DNA from: Pascua guehoae
Lineage: Eukaryota > Basidiomycota > Tremellomycetes > Trichosporonales > Trichosporonaceae
NCBI GenBank assembly: GCA_001600415.1
Contig: BCJX01000003.1
Location: 1,628,268-1,692,267, forward strand
Reading direction: 5' to 3'
DNA: 64,000 bases
Shown here: positions 33,302 to 44,950 of the stretch, piece by piece
Layout: every line of letters begins with the position of its first letter
Position numbering within the stretch: the stretch's first letter is position 1
Program-made: the position numbers and the translations under genes
The notes under the pieces: model-generated
Databases searched by the model: none
Seen by the model: only the letters and a program-made list of their open reading frames with translations
What the model was told of the DNA's origin: nothing

Positions 33302-35560
33302 TGTGTCGGTCTGTATCGGGAACGCGAGGAGGAGAGGAAAGAAAGAGAGAAGTCGTTGGAGAAGGAGAGGGGAGAGAGGTTGCGAGTTTCGGCCAGGTAA
33401 ACAGGCGTGGTTCAAAATTCGATTCCAGACCAGGTTCAGGAGGCAGACGAGCGGCGCGAGATGCAGAGCAATCGCGAGACGACGGGGAGGGATTCAAGAC
33501 CAAGGAGGAGAGGGGACAAATTTGCGTGGGCCAACACCAAAGTTGAAGGACCAAATTTCGCGACAAGGACGATAGTCACACGGGACAGACGAGCGCGGAA
33601 CGGGGACAAGGACAAGGACGAGGACGGCGACAATGACAAGGACGGGGGCGAAATCGGAGAAGAAAGGAGCACTAGGTCAGCGTCGTTGCTTGTGCTCGTC
33701 GTCGGTCTGCACGTACACTTTTGATGTTGCTGGATGAGGAGAAGACCAGCGTGTCGAGCGAGCAAGCCTCCAAGGCCAGCGCCTCCCACCCCCCGTCTCG
33801 ACACCCATCTGCCCCCCTCGCCTGGTCGCCGAATCCTGCACAACGGATGCAAGGCGGGATCAAAATGGACACCCACCGTCGGCATTTGGTGCGGCATTTT
33901 CGATCCACACGGTGCCTCTGTTCTGTGGCACTTTTGCTCCCTTCCTTGTTTCTCCCACCCACTTAGGACCACGCGTCTCCCAGCCGTACCCGCGGGCGAG
34001 GGGTATATAAGACGACGCGCATCCCAGTGTTGAACTTTTTTTTCATTCGCAACTCCAACAAGTACCAAGTACCGTCTCTCTCACCCTAATAGACGGAATC
34101 TACATGGCCGTTGGAGAAGATACAAGCCCCTCAAATGCTCCGTCGCCGATCGCGCGCTCCGTTCTCTAGCGGGGTTAGCGGGCACGGCGTTTCGCTTAGG
34201 GCACACATTTGTTTATCGTATGACATTTTGTTGAGTACGCAGCTAGAATGGTTGGAGTGTGGGAGCATGGGCAAGGGTGCAGGCGTGTGAAGCTGCAAAG
34301 GCGTTTGTGCAGCGCAGTTGGTGCGAGCAGGTGCGAGCAAGTGAGCCTAGTGCGCTTCGGAGACTCCAACATGGCCCAGCAGGCTTTGTGCTGCCAGCTC
34401 GAGTTGGCTCAGTGTACAGCCCTTGGAATCATGCCTCTGGCACGTGCAATGGAGGGTCCTGCGCCGAGTTTACTCTTTGAGCAACCTCTTGCGGACGTGG
34501 TCAAGGTGCGCGGTGTGGTCTCTCCACGGGCCGCCGTCGTGCACGCACAACACTGGTTCTGGCTTGCACGACCGCTCGTGAATGCCTCCGACCAAACACC
34601 GGAGAGCACAGACCTCAAAATTGGCTGCGACTGTGAGGCTAGAACCGTGTTGGCCCCCAGGAAGTCATATTGCAGGAAGTCATATTGGACCGCCGTTGTT
34701 TCCAGCTCTGTGCTGTCTCCCAGTACAGCTCAAGCCCCTCTGCACACTAGACCGGCCCGAACTGTCGGCTCGAATGACCGCGTGCCGCAAGGACTCGTCA
34801 CAGGTCGTGCATTCTGAATGCAAGGTGGAAGGGCGGCTGCTTATGGCTTGTTGAATAACTGCAAGAGTGCATTGTCAACGCGATCGTATCGGCTGCGCTG
34901 CATCTACAAGAGACTGAACCACCTTGGGATTGGACAGAGACCACAGCTCACTCTCTTGTGAACAACCACACTCGTCAAGGACAACTGACCACAACGCACT
35001 GGGACTTCTGTTCGAGACCAGGCTAATACTGCACGTGTTGGGGTTCTGGGGACACGCAGGTGAGTAGTAGTGTGTTTTGTCTCCTTGGGAAGGGCGGCGT
35101 GCCGCTCCCAAGTCCTCGCCGGGCATTACCCCACCAAGCCTCCGGGTAAGAGGACTGACGTAGGGGTTGGCAGTGTCCATACTGCGCACACGCTGAACGA
35201 CGACACTGAACGATGGCACTGAGAGATGACACGAAAACAGTGAGAAACACCACGCGTAAGTCTGACAAGTGGCAGTTGGTCAGTAACGTCTCACTGACGA
35301 CTGACGCGTGCGAGTGAGTTGTAGCCCAACATCGGACTGATGTCTCATGAACCGGAGGCCAAGCACGCAGGTCATACACAACGATACATCCCGAGCAGTC
35401 AATGTACCCAGACGCCAGCGTGAATCACGCCAGGTCGTCCTAGGACCTGTTCGGTCAGCAACGCTCCGAACAGCGGACCCTGTACTCACAAGCCAACAAC
35501 CGCGCGACTCCCCCACCCCCACCCCTCACCCAAACACACATCCGCCCCCACTTGTCCACC
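33302..35560. other. 2.3-kb intergenic stretch with an orphan TATA box
   Basis: Left part is the RPL36 promoter/leader. A strong TATATAA element sits near 34004 on the plus strand without a recognisable downstream gene. A 15-bp direct repeat (AGGAAGTCATATTG) lies near 34663. A 189-codon open frame at 34248..34817 has no convincing features and is not called. Confidence 0.5.
34004..34010 (+). promoter_or_regulatory. TATA box (TATATAA)
   Basis: GGGTATATAAG followed about 25-30 bases later by a T run and A/C-rich leader-like sequence. The first ATG after it is at 34104 in good context (ACATGG) and opens a 21-codon frame. Confidence 0.5.
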
Positions 35561-35989
35561 CTAGTTATTCTCCTTCTCCCTGATATCCTGCTCCGACAGC
35601 CCGCGCGACCACCCCTCCTGCGCGCCCCGCATGGCCTGCGAGTACGGCGCGAGGTTGATGCTAAACTTGCGCGCAAGGTGTTCGCGGTGCCTCTCGAGGC
35701 GCTCGCGGAGCTCGGTGAGCGCCGAATCGACATTCTTCTTGGACTCGTCGCCGACGCGCTCGAGGTCGGGCGAGACGTGCGCATGGGCCCTTTTCAGCGA
35801 CCCCTGGAGGTTGTTGAAGACGTCGTCGTACGACGCGTGGATGTCCTTGAATGTCGAGTTGAGGGCGTCTTCGAGCGCCTTGGTGTCGTGCTTGGAGCCC
35901 GTGCCGGTGGCCGTGGACTGCTGGGTGCCGGGGGCTCCGACGGGGGCGCCGGATGAGACTGCGGCGCTGGTGGATGTGGGCTGGGACAT
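35561..35989 (-). CDS. Small amphipathic-helical protein (142 aa), unknown
   Basis: Single exon. The start at 35989 (MSQPTSTSAAVSSGAPVGAP) is chosen over an in-frame upstream ATG at 36100 because the extra residues are Pro/Thr leader-like. After a Ser/Gly/Thr-rich N-terminus, residues about 35-125 form a long charged helix (DTKALEDALNSTFKDIHASY, SKKNVDSALTELRERLERHR) with spaced hydrophobics and no Cys. The C-terminus is REKENN. The character fits an apolipoprotein/perilipin-like or stress-type helical bundle, but no family is recognised. Confidence 0.62.
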   Translation of the reverse strand: MSQPTSTSAAVSSGAPVGAPGTQQSTATGTGSKHDTKALEDALNSTFKDIHASYDDVFNNLQGSLKRAHAHVSPDLERVGDESKKNVDSALTELRERLERHREHLARKFSINLAPYSQAMRGAQEGWSRGLSEQDIREKENN

Positions 35990-37799
35990 GTTGAGCGTAG
36001 GGTTAGGTGTAGGTGTATGGGTAGGTGTTGACAGGCGTTGTGAGTCTGGAAGACAACAGTGAGCCCCCAATGAGCCCCCTCCGCCCAGATGATATATCAC
36101 CCGAGGGCCTCACCTCAGGCCACGGGGTGCAGTTCCCGTGCCATCCCACATGTTCCCATGCATTCGATGCCATCGATGCTAGCACGGAACGATGCTTGGC
36201 AGGCCACAATCTAGCACGTTCGCTTGTTGTCCTCGGTGGAGTGATGCAAACCCACCTTCTCGTAAACACCATGCACCCAGACCGAAGTGATGTGATCGTC
36301 CATGACGTCACGTTCTCGGTCACTTGCTGTGGACCGACAATCATAATGCCTCCACTTTTCGTGCCTGAATGTGTCCACCAGCAGCAAGGTGGCAAACGAC
36401 CACGACTGGGAGTGATCAATGTGTTGCATGTTGCCGCTGCGCGGCACTACCGACTACTTGTGTTGAAAGCGGCAAGACTCGAAATGGTGGGCGAGCTCCC
36501 GGGCTGACGAACGTCGCGGACGGCACGTTGGGAGCATCAGTGTCAAGTGTCTGATGACGACCTAGTCAGTCACATTCGTCCACCGGGGCCACGAAGCAAT
36601 GCCAACTCCAGCTGGGCGGGCCCGAGGGAGCGTTCGAGAGGGGGGGGGGGGGGCTTAGTGTCCTGCAAGCGACAGATCTTAGTACCCACTATCGACCTTG
36701 TGGTGTGCACACCACCAGCCCTGATTCGTTCATCCCAGCGGGTCAACAGCAACACGTAGACCGAGGTGAAGGGGGTAGAGGCGACTGGGACGCAAAGCAC
36801 ACCGACCTTTCGTATCCAGCGCGGTCACAGGCAACCGAGTTGCCCTCCCAGCACTGTATACATAGCCGTCCAGCGGCACGATTCGAGGCGGAAACTTTGA
36901 CGTCTCGTCAGTAGTATGATTAAGGCCGTGCGCTGCCTTGTGCCCCCGTGCCGCTCGCAAACCTATCATGGCGCGAATGGTGTGCACATACTCCACCCTT
37001 TGGGCGGGTCGCACAACGTCGTCACAGTCAAAGCCATGCGTCAGGAGTATCAACAGCATCGCACGTACTATTCCTCACGCCACTTGGGACACGTGGCGGC
37101 GGCCGTGCGAGCCGAGCACAAGCCTCACTAACGCGTGGGGCATAATGCACAGCTGGGATGCCAAAGGTGCGTAACCTTGTGTTTCAGCTAGATTACCAAC
37201 GCCGCCGGCGCGGACTGTGCGTGCTGGCCTCTCTGGCGTGAAATGAACCAGGTTCTTCTGCAACTCATCTGCTGGTGAGGGGCCAGGTGCTACCAGCGGG
37301 GGGTATCATTGCCGACGCGACGACTTGTGCCTGTGCGAGCTGCCGAGTGCAAGTGGGGTGCCTGCAAATTGGTTCTGCACACATGTGGCACGCACAGACA
37401 CACACACTGCGTGCCCGAACGGGAAACTGTCGGTTGTACGCCGTCGACCGCCTGATGCAGCACTGGGAGCGAGTGTGTGACCAAGGGAAGGAGTGGGGTG
37501 GGGAGAGACGGGCATGTGGCGGGGTATCTGCCATGGGAACCAGGCTTGCGAAGACAAAGCGAGCGTTGCAGAGGAGCGCGACACCTGCGCCACAAACACG
37601 CTCCCACTGCGTTCTGTGTTCTGCGTTCCTAGCCTGCGTTCTGTGTTCTGCGTTCCTAGCTTGTATGCTCTTTGGCACTTGCAACACGGCCATCATACCG
37701 CCAACCACCTACCCTCGACGAGCTCGCCTTCCAAGAGTCTCAAATACTCGACGCCCAACACCCCCAATCCATTCTTCCCCCCATCCACTCATTTCCCAA
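35990..37799. other. 1.8-kb divergent intergenic region
   Basis: No supportable gene. Contains a G14 homopolymer near 36641 and the 27-bp tandem repeat at 37607..37660, just upstream of the next gene. Confidence 0.5.
37607..37660. repeat. Perfect tandem repeat, 2 x 27 bp
   Basis: The 27-bp unit beginning CTGCGTTCTGTGTTCTGCGT occurs twice without a mismatch, ending about 140 bp before the ATG of the orphan gene at 37800. Confidence 0.92.
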
Positions 37800-39403
37800 A
37801 TGGATCCCGGCGCGTCATCCACCGCGACGCAACTCCAAGGTGACCCGCTCCCCGACCCATATGCCGTGTTCATGAGCGAGGATCCCGACCTGATCATCTC
37901 CCCGGGCTCGCGGGGCGGGATCCTCATCGGCGACCTGCGCGTGCACCCGTTCACGGACGCGCACTACGCGCAGCGCGACACGACGCTCAACGAGGTCATC
38001 TGGGGCGTGTTCCCGGTGGGCAAGAGCATGGAGGAGCTCGTCGTGATGAGAGTGCGGCTTGGGACGGAGCAGAATGCCGAACGGGCCCGCGTCCAGGATA
38101 TCCCGTGAGCGCCTAACATACCCCAGTGCCGCTGAGCTATTACGATTTTGCTAACTTGGCGTTTTTTACAGCAGCGGCCCTGGCGATGTGCGAGTCCACA
38201 AAGAGTTGGCGCTCATCAGCGAGCGCTCTTGCGTGGTGACCAACTATGCCCAGCTGCTCCGGTTCGCCGACGTCTTCCCTGCCCGCGGCATCCGTGTCCC
38301 CGCCCCCATGTGCAGGGATCCCCAGTACGCCAATTGCGGGGTGAGCTTTAACCCCACGCGCCTGGCCGACGTCAAGGTCGTCCAGGCCGTGGAGATGCAC
38401 GTCAGGCGCGCCGAGACCGCAAAGGAAATTGGTGATGGGTGAGTCTCGGCCCCCACCTCCACGCATCTTTTTTGCGGCCATATATTCCACACATCTTTTT
38501 TCTTTATCACTCACAATTTAAAGGTACTTTATCCGCGGCGACTACAAGACGGCCGCGGCAGTGTACCACCTCGGCCTCGTGTTGCTGTACCCGTGGACGG
38601 CCACGCCGCTCCTCTTCGGCCCGCACCGCGAGTTCAACCGCGGTCCTGCTATCGTGTAAGTGTAACGAAAACCCTGTCAAGGGTATACAGAAGCACGGCA
38701 AAGGGAAGCCATTCATATACCGAAACGGTATAAATTCCGTCGAGAGGCAACTCGGCGGATTCGCTTGAACATGTTGCTTGCAACGGGGCTGAGAGCGTGT
38801 ACCATTACACAACCCCTCTACATATTTAGATATCTAGCTGACACCAAGCGAGGCCGCACTCTGGCTCAACCTCGCCCGCGCCCTCGACAAGGACGCGTGG
38901 TCGTCGCCGTTTGTCCACCGCGGCCTCCGACTCCCGGACCCCCAGTGGAACATGCATGCCAACAACGCCGTCGACCCCCTGTGGAAGATGAAGTACATTA
39001 CGCATACCCACTTTGCCCACGGCGTTAAGCGTGAGTCCACAGTTTTTACCCATTTTATTTATTTTCCCCGCTTCACTCCCCGCTTCATTCCCCACTTCAT
39101 TCCCACTTCATTCCCCACTTCATTCCCCACGTCACTCTAACTACACCAGTGGCGGCCAAGATTGAAGACGAAGGCGCCAAGATCTGGGCCATCACCGACA
39201 GATCCGGGGACGAGTACAAGGCCATAATCGCCCTTAAGCTTGCCTCGATCAGCGTCCGCGCCAACAATCCCTTCCCCAAGGCTTCTCCGTGGGCGCACGA
39301 ATTTTGCATCGGCCGCCACATTTGCGCCAATGCGCAGGTGTACGAGCGTGTGAGCGGGTTGAGCCAGAGTCCGGTTTACCGCGCTCTCTTGTTCCGTGCG
39401 TAG
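37800..39403 (+). CDS. Orphan 382-residue protein with a TPR-like helix pair
   Basis: Exons 37800..38104, 38172..38438, 38524..38653, 38838..39030, 39150..39403; 1149 nt. The start MDPGASSTATQLQG follows an A/C-rich leader. Recognisable text includes LIISPGSRGGILIGDLRVHP, SERSCVVTNYAQLLRFADVF, a TPR-like segment GDYKTAAAVYHLGLVLLYP and SEAALWLNLARALDKDAW, and AIIALKLASISVRANNPFPK. Helical pairs suggest a TPR/Sel1-like repeat scaffold, but the family is not recognised. The donor of exon 3 is uncertain: GTGTAA at 38654 keeps the frame, whereas the stronger GTAAGT two bases on would lead to a stop after the next acceptor. Exon 3 uses an AAAG acceptor. Confidence 0.66.
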
Positions 39404-41173
39404 GATGGTGTGTCCAGGCCGAGGTGGTATTCCGTTCTGAAGCCGAGGTGGGATTATGGGTGCTAGAGGAGAGGGTGGGAAATACGATGAGATGGTGTCA
39501 TACTGTTGCGTGGGCTGGGGAGAAATGATGCAGGACAATGCCAACGCGTGGAATGGCAACGACCACGTCTTGGGGGACGCCCGTCGGCGCACAGCGTGGA
39601 GCTTGCGGATAGGATGGGTGTTGGACGGCGGCGTGGTGCAGTCGGCAGGTCACAAACGCTGGCGCGTGTTGATTGGAGTTGGGAGGGACAGTGAAGTGAT
39701 CGACAGCGCAGAGGTGTGAGTAACTTGTAAGTTAAAGTAGTGGGGACTTATCGACGGCTGTCGCCACAGAGACTTGGCATTATAGGACAAGATGGTAGTC
39801 AGACTGGAAGAGAGCGTAGTCTCTTGGGCAGGTGGAGCCGCGAAGAACGGGTACGGAATAGGGGGGAGAGCGAGGCAAGCACAAGGCATTTCCCCACGCA
39901 CTAGGAATATAGAAGCATCAAGTTGGTACTGTACGGTACAGTTTCACGGCAGTGTCATGACCACCGGCTTGCCTGGGGTGCAGGCGTAGCGCTACACATA
40001 CCGTCTGTACGTCTACAGATATCTCCGGAAAGTCGCGACATTGCCACACTGAACATGGGTACGCGCACTGCGCTAAGACGTGTCGTGCCGTTGATTGTTG
40101 GTTGGTGTGTCTATGCGCAAGCAAACGTGCCTCGAGCCCAAGCTTCACGGTCGTACTTCTGAATTTCTCTGGTGAGACGGTCCTGCGAAGGTGCTATGGT
40201 GGCCGTTGTTGTACTTGCGGGCACGACCAAGAGGGTTGCGTGCCTCGTGCTGGACGTCTGGGCTATGCGTTGTTAGAGTTCCAGAGTGGCAGGCTACATT
40301 GTATTGTTTCTTATTTCGACTTGGATGAGAGTATTCTCGGTGTTGGGCACCCCAGAGGTTCTATATGGCACTTCAGTTGCACAGTAACAACACCAGCTGT
40401 GTGTTGCCGGAATGCCACGGCTGCGTGCGTACCGACTCGACTGTACCCGATGCCCATGCGGACCCAGGAGGGCAAAAGCGACATGTCGTCCATCAGGGAC
40501 CCAGGAGGGCAAAAGCGACATGTGTCCATCAGCCCGTCAGCCACCTCCGCCGACACCACGTTTATTGAACGGACAACAGGGTGGCAGGCCACATGATCGC
40601 TCAGGCACAGGCACCGCACCCAGGCACTACCAACCAGCTCCCCCAAGAACTGTGAGGGTGTATAGCCCAACGAGGGACAGGTTTCTTGGCTTCAGATTCC
40701 TTGGACATGGGGTGAGGTTGGAGAGGGATAGCATTCAGCGCTCACGTCTGGTCTCGAGAGATGGCCGCTGGGTGTCTGTCCTCACTTGTTGCACCCGCCT
40801 TTACGTCGCCCGTACTGGTACTCCCAGACAATGCCGCCAATCGCGCCGACTGCCCTCGCAGTCCTCGCCGTACGTGCCCTGCGCTCGACCAAAATACTGT
40901 ACACATGCATGCGCTAGTCAATACACGACAGGGCAGCGTGTGTGAATAAAAGCCCTATGGGATGATCGTCCAAGTAAGTAATCTAAATCTAATGTGCCAC
41001 GGCGCGCTGGGCGTCGTGGATGTAACAGCGGTACGCGCGACAAGCAAAGTCGTGTTTCCACTGCGGTGGGGGAAGACATCGAGCCGAGGAGTGACGCAAC
41101 GCGGCGCAGCGCCGAGGAGCAAACTGCCCCGCATAAAGCCAAATGCGATGGTGGGTGAGGCACGGCCAACCCT
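39404..41173. other. 1.8-kb convergent intergenic stretch
   Basis: No supportable gene. Holds a direct repeat of about 37 bp (40461..40532) and scattered short open frames only. Confidence 0.5.
40461..40532. repeat. Direct tandem repeat, 2 x about 36 bp
   Basis: GACCCAGGAGGGCAAAAGCG followed by ACATGT and TCCATCAG occurs at 40461 and again at 40498; the copies differ by a 2-bp indel. Confidence 0.88.
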
Positions 41174-42483
41174 CTAGAAGAGACCGACAATCGACGCTGC
41201 CAATGTCGCGGCCGCGACACCGGTGATGGCCAAGAGGCCCGGCGCCGCCCGCCCCGTGGCACCAGATACCGGTTCTCCCTCGGCGTTGGACGCGCCGAGA
41301 CCCGCATACAGCTCCATGTTGCGGAAGTACGTGTACTGCGTGGTCGGCGTGGCCCAGTCGGACGTGTATCCGCCGAAAAAGGTCGAAAAGTACAGGCCGC
41401 CGACCGACGCAATGTCCTCGCTCGCGCGGATCTCGAGCTCGTCGAGCTGGAATGCCATGACGCCATTCTTCCACATCGAGACGACGCCGTTGGCGATCCC
41501 AGGCTCGTTGAGCGCAACGTACAGCCAGACAGTCTGCCACTTGCCAGTCTGGAACTGGAACGAGCCGCGGCCGAGCGACGTGCCATAGTCGCCATTGCAC
41601 ACGATAAACCGTTGCTGGCAAAAGTTTTTAATGTTGGTCGGAATGTAGCTGTACACTTCGCCGAGCCCGCCCGCGCGCCACATCATACGCGTCGAAAAGC
41701 ACGACTTGCCGTCGCTCTTGTGGCCTCCAGAGCATCCGAGGCTGTCAGGGCCGCCGCGCAGACCTGGGAGCTTGCCGCCTTGGTTCCAGCTGTGTGTGAG
41801 CGGGCGTGTAGGTGTGGAGGAGGGGATGTTCATACATGGCATGGTGATGCCCGGCTTGAGACTTACACATAGCCGTCGGGGAACCAAATATCATACGACA
41901 GGAGCATGCGCTCAAATTGTCCGTTCGAGGTGGCGTTGATGGCAATCTTCGAGTTGCCCGATGGCTTGAGTGGTTCGGCGTAAAACTGCGTGCCGCCCGT
42001 CGAGTTCGAGTACGACCCCTGGGGGTATTCTATGCGCAGGACGGTGCCGTTGCCTGCTGTCGCCGAAGCCGACGCTGCCAATGCCTTTCCGGCCGGCGTG
42101 GACTTTGTTGGTGAGGGCGCTGCGTCGGTGGCGTTGGTGGATTGGGACTCGGCTCTGCGCGCAACGGCCGAGCTCGACGTCGCGGGGTCGGCAGTGAAGA
42201 CGCTAACGGTTAGAAGGGACCTCGCGTCTTGATCTGCGCGTGCTCACATGTCACTTGTTCCAAAGTTGATGTGGCCGTTGAGAGACCACTTTGAGGTAAT
42301 GTACGACGTCGAGGCGCTGTTGCTAAGCTCATTGTCGGGGAACGCAAACTTGTAGTTCTCGGTAAGGCCGAGGTTGGCGGTGACGTCGCTCAGCTCCGCA
42401 GCGGCGGCGGATTGGAGGAGGGGAAGGACGAGACCCGCAACGAGGGCGAGGCGGGCGGCCATCGCGGGGAGGGAGGAGGACAA
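41174..42483 (-). CDS. GPI-type surface protein with polysaccharide-lyase-14-like domain
   Basis: Exons 42248..42483, 41867..42202, 41174..41789 (minus). Start at 42462 (MAARLALVAGLVLPLLQSAA, a signal peptide) or seven codons upstream at 42483. After a Ser/Thr/Ala-rich linker the domain reads LSYDIWFPDGYVWNQGGKLP, GLRGGPDSLGCSGGHKSDGK, TRMMWRAGGLGEVYSYIP, VWLYVALNEPGIANGVVSMW and GLYFSTFFGGYTSDW. This is the beta-jelly-roll of fungal PL14-like proteins (alginate/glucuronan lyase relatives), with the GGKLPGLRGG substrate-site loop. The C-terminus (small residues then GLLAITGVAAATLAASIVGL) is a GPI-attachment signal. It is probably a wall or surface protein acting on acidic polysaccharide; activity is inferred from the fold only. 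Confidence 0.85.
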
Positions 42484-44950
42484 GGGGGGGAGCGGGGGGA
42501 TGGGGAGAGGGGAGTTGAAGGCGAGAATCGAGAAGAAGCGGTGGGGTCAAGGAGTGTGGGTCAAAGCGGGCGCAGTACGCGACGAGCGCAATGAATAACG
42601 GACCCGACAACGACGAAGTCGACGCAGAAATGAGCAAGTGCAGGCAAAGCGTGCCGTTGGTCGCGTTCGGGAGGTGGCGGTGCAAGGCGGTCTAGGGCGA
42701 GTGGCAACCCGAAACAATGGAGCGACCAAACCTGAGACTGAGGTAAAGGAAGAAACGGCGTTGAGCTCGGACGCGGGTTGGAGTCGTATGCTCGACGTAG
42801 ACGAGGAATAAGAAGGCCGAGAGATCCGGAGGCGAGAATAACAGGGGGAGGAGATGAACAGAGGTCAAACGATTGATTGCTCGTAATCGCCTGCGAGGTT
42901 AGATGCATCTCCAGGGTGTGTAAAGCAGGGCGAGATGGCCGGTAGCAGCCGCATGGAAGGTAGCGTCATTGAATGGCAAAGCACGTACTCTGAGTGAATG
43001 GGCGGTGGGGGGCGTACAGTAGATCTGAATGAATAACAAGACGATTCAAGGTGGTTGACAATGGCTATTTGCGATGCAAGCCAGAGGTCAGAGCGATGCA
43101 GTCCAGCGCAGTCTAGTCTTGTCCAGTCCAGTCGGGGCACAGTCGTGTCTGTCGAGCCGCCTACCGGTCCAGGAGAGGAGAGAGTAAAGCAAAATGCACA
43201 GCAGATGGCGGCGCCCGATGGAATAGAACTGTGCACGCCCGACTGACACGCGTTGGTGGGCCGTGTAGTTCAGGGACGGGGGGCGGACCGAGGGGCAGTG
43301 GCGCAGGGAGAAGGAAGAGACTGGCGGCCAGGTGGCTGCAGGTGGCTATAGGTGGCGGCTTTGCGCAAATCCACGACGCCAGGTGGATAGCGTACGAGCA
43401 ACGAGTGCTAAGAGTGGTGGCCGCGGGTGGCGGAGGTCCAACGCGAGGTGGTGACTGTCAGAGCAAGCAAGATGTTGACAGAGTGGTTGTTGGTGGGAGG
43501 AAAGGGGAGTTGGTGGTGGGGAGGCAAGGAAGGAGCTGCGCGCGCTGCGGCAAGTTTGTATGGGTCCAGTCCAAGGCAGGCACACGACGCGCCCGAAAGA
43601 TGACATGATGGATTTGTTCATTTCAATCTCATTCATTCAATTGTGGCTCACAGGGCAGTACTGTACAGGGGCGGTACAGGGGCGACGTCGCCGCAGGGCG
43701 GACGGCCGCGCGTTGGGCAATGTGGGCCGAGGGGTTTACAATAATGTCTCTTTTGGGCTTGGCCGTGTGCGGATTGGGCCTACAAATGCCCCGGGCGGTG
43801 GGTGGAGTACGTAAATAGAAGAATCAAACCGCGCACCGCGTCATGCCCGTGCGTCGCACCTCAAAGCTAGGCATGCTAGCCATGCTCATTTTGGCTTGTC
43901 CGTTTGCCGACAGGAACCATAACCCGAACCGACAACACAATTCGGGCCCACCCCCAAAACGGGCAAAGTGCTCCAGCGTCGCCATGGTCTTGTGGTGGTG
44001 GGATGCAAGAGACCCGTTACACAAGACTCGGACGCGTCTTGACATTAGCCCGTTGGTCCACAGGCACAATCTGCACTACCACCATGGACGTGACCCGATT
44101 TTAGAGTGCGACTTCTATGTTGGGGATGGATGACAGTCGCGTGGGGACGCGAGACGCAGCCTAAGGCTGGAGGCGAGTAGGATAGCGTCAGGATAGTTGG
44201 CTATTCTCTTGCTCTGCAGGGTACTATCACGTCCTTGGCGCGTCACACTTTTGTACTTAGGACCCTCCGCGGCGTTCGGCGTGAGCGGCGCGTTCAATGC
44301 CTTGCCGGCACGCGGATGGGCAGCTGCAGGGAGGCATCTGGCGTCTGGCATCAGGCAAACGCCGCCGTGCGCGCCGTACACCGTGTCCTCGATCACCTTC
44401 CGCGTCGATCACCACCCGGGAGCCTGTTGGAGCAAAAAAGTGTCAATGTGGTCCAGGTGCATCCCACGTGGTCACTCCCACGTGGTCTCCACCCGTAATT
44501 ACCCTGAGATTAACCTTTCAATAACAAACTTTTAACAAATCTCTCAATTGGACATTTTGTAATGCCGTGCCTGAAAGCGCAACTGTCACTGTGGATTCTG
44601 GTTTCGGATTCTGCGTCATGACAATACCCAAAGTGCCATCCCATCCTTCTCGCCTCGTTTCATCCTACTACCCACTCGACCACTGCGTCACTTGATCACT
44701 TGTTCCGCCCACGACCACTGCGACTGCTTTGACCTCCTCGCGCTCCTCAGTTGTCATCAAGCGCGGCGTATCCCATCAAAGAGGCGGTAGAGACGATACT
44801 GCGCGGGCGGTTTGACTGTGGTTCTCATCACGCTCGAACAAAAGACACGCCGTCTTCGCTATCGACAGTCCTTAGGCTTCGTCTTCCGATCAGTCGCAAC
44901 GTCTTGATCTAACCTTTACGATCCCCCTAACACTCACATCGATACACACC
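42484..44950. other. 2.5-kb divergent intergenic region
   Basis: No supportable gene. The plus-strand leader before 44951 is rich in CACTCGACCACTG-like pyrimidine tracts. Holds the paired CACGTG element. Confidence 0.5.
44465..44484. promoter_or_regulatory. Paired CACGTG element
   Basis: Two CACGTG hexamers at 44465-44470 and 44479-44484 in a direct repeat CCCACGTGGTC(A/T)C, about 470 bp before the ATG at 44951. The layout copies that at 24266 upstream of RRP7. Confidence 0.5.

Noticed and set aside
33436..34068. 210-codon minus-strand frame upstream of RPL36
   Set aside because: Crosses the RPL36 leader region; Ser/Arg-rich low-complexity translation with no start context or domain.
34248..34817. 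189-codon plus-strand frame downstream of the TATA box
   Set aside because: Cys/Arg/Leu-rich translation without domains; its distance from the TATA box would need an unseen intron.
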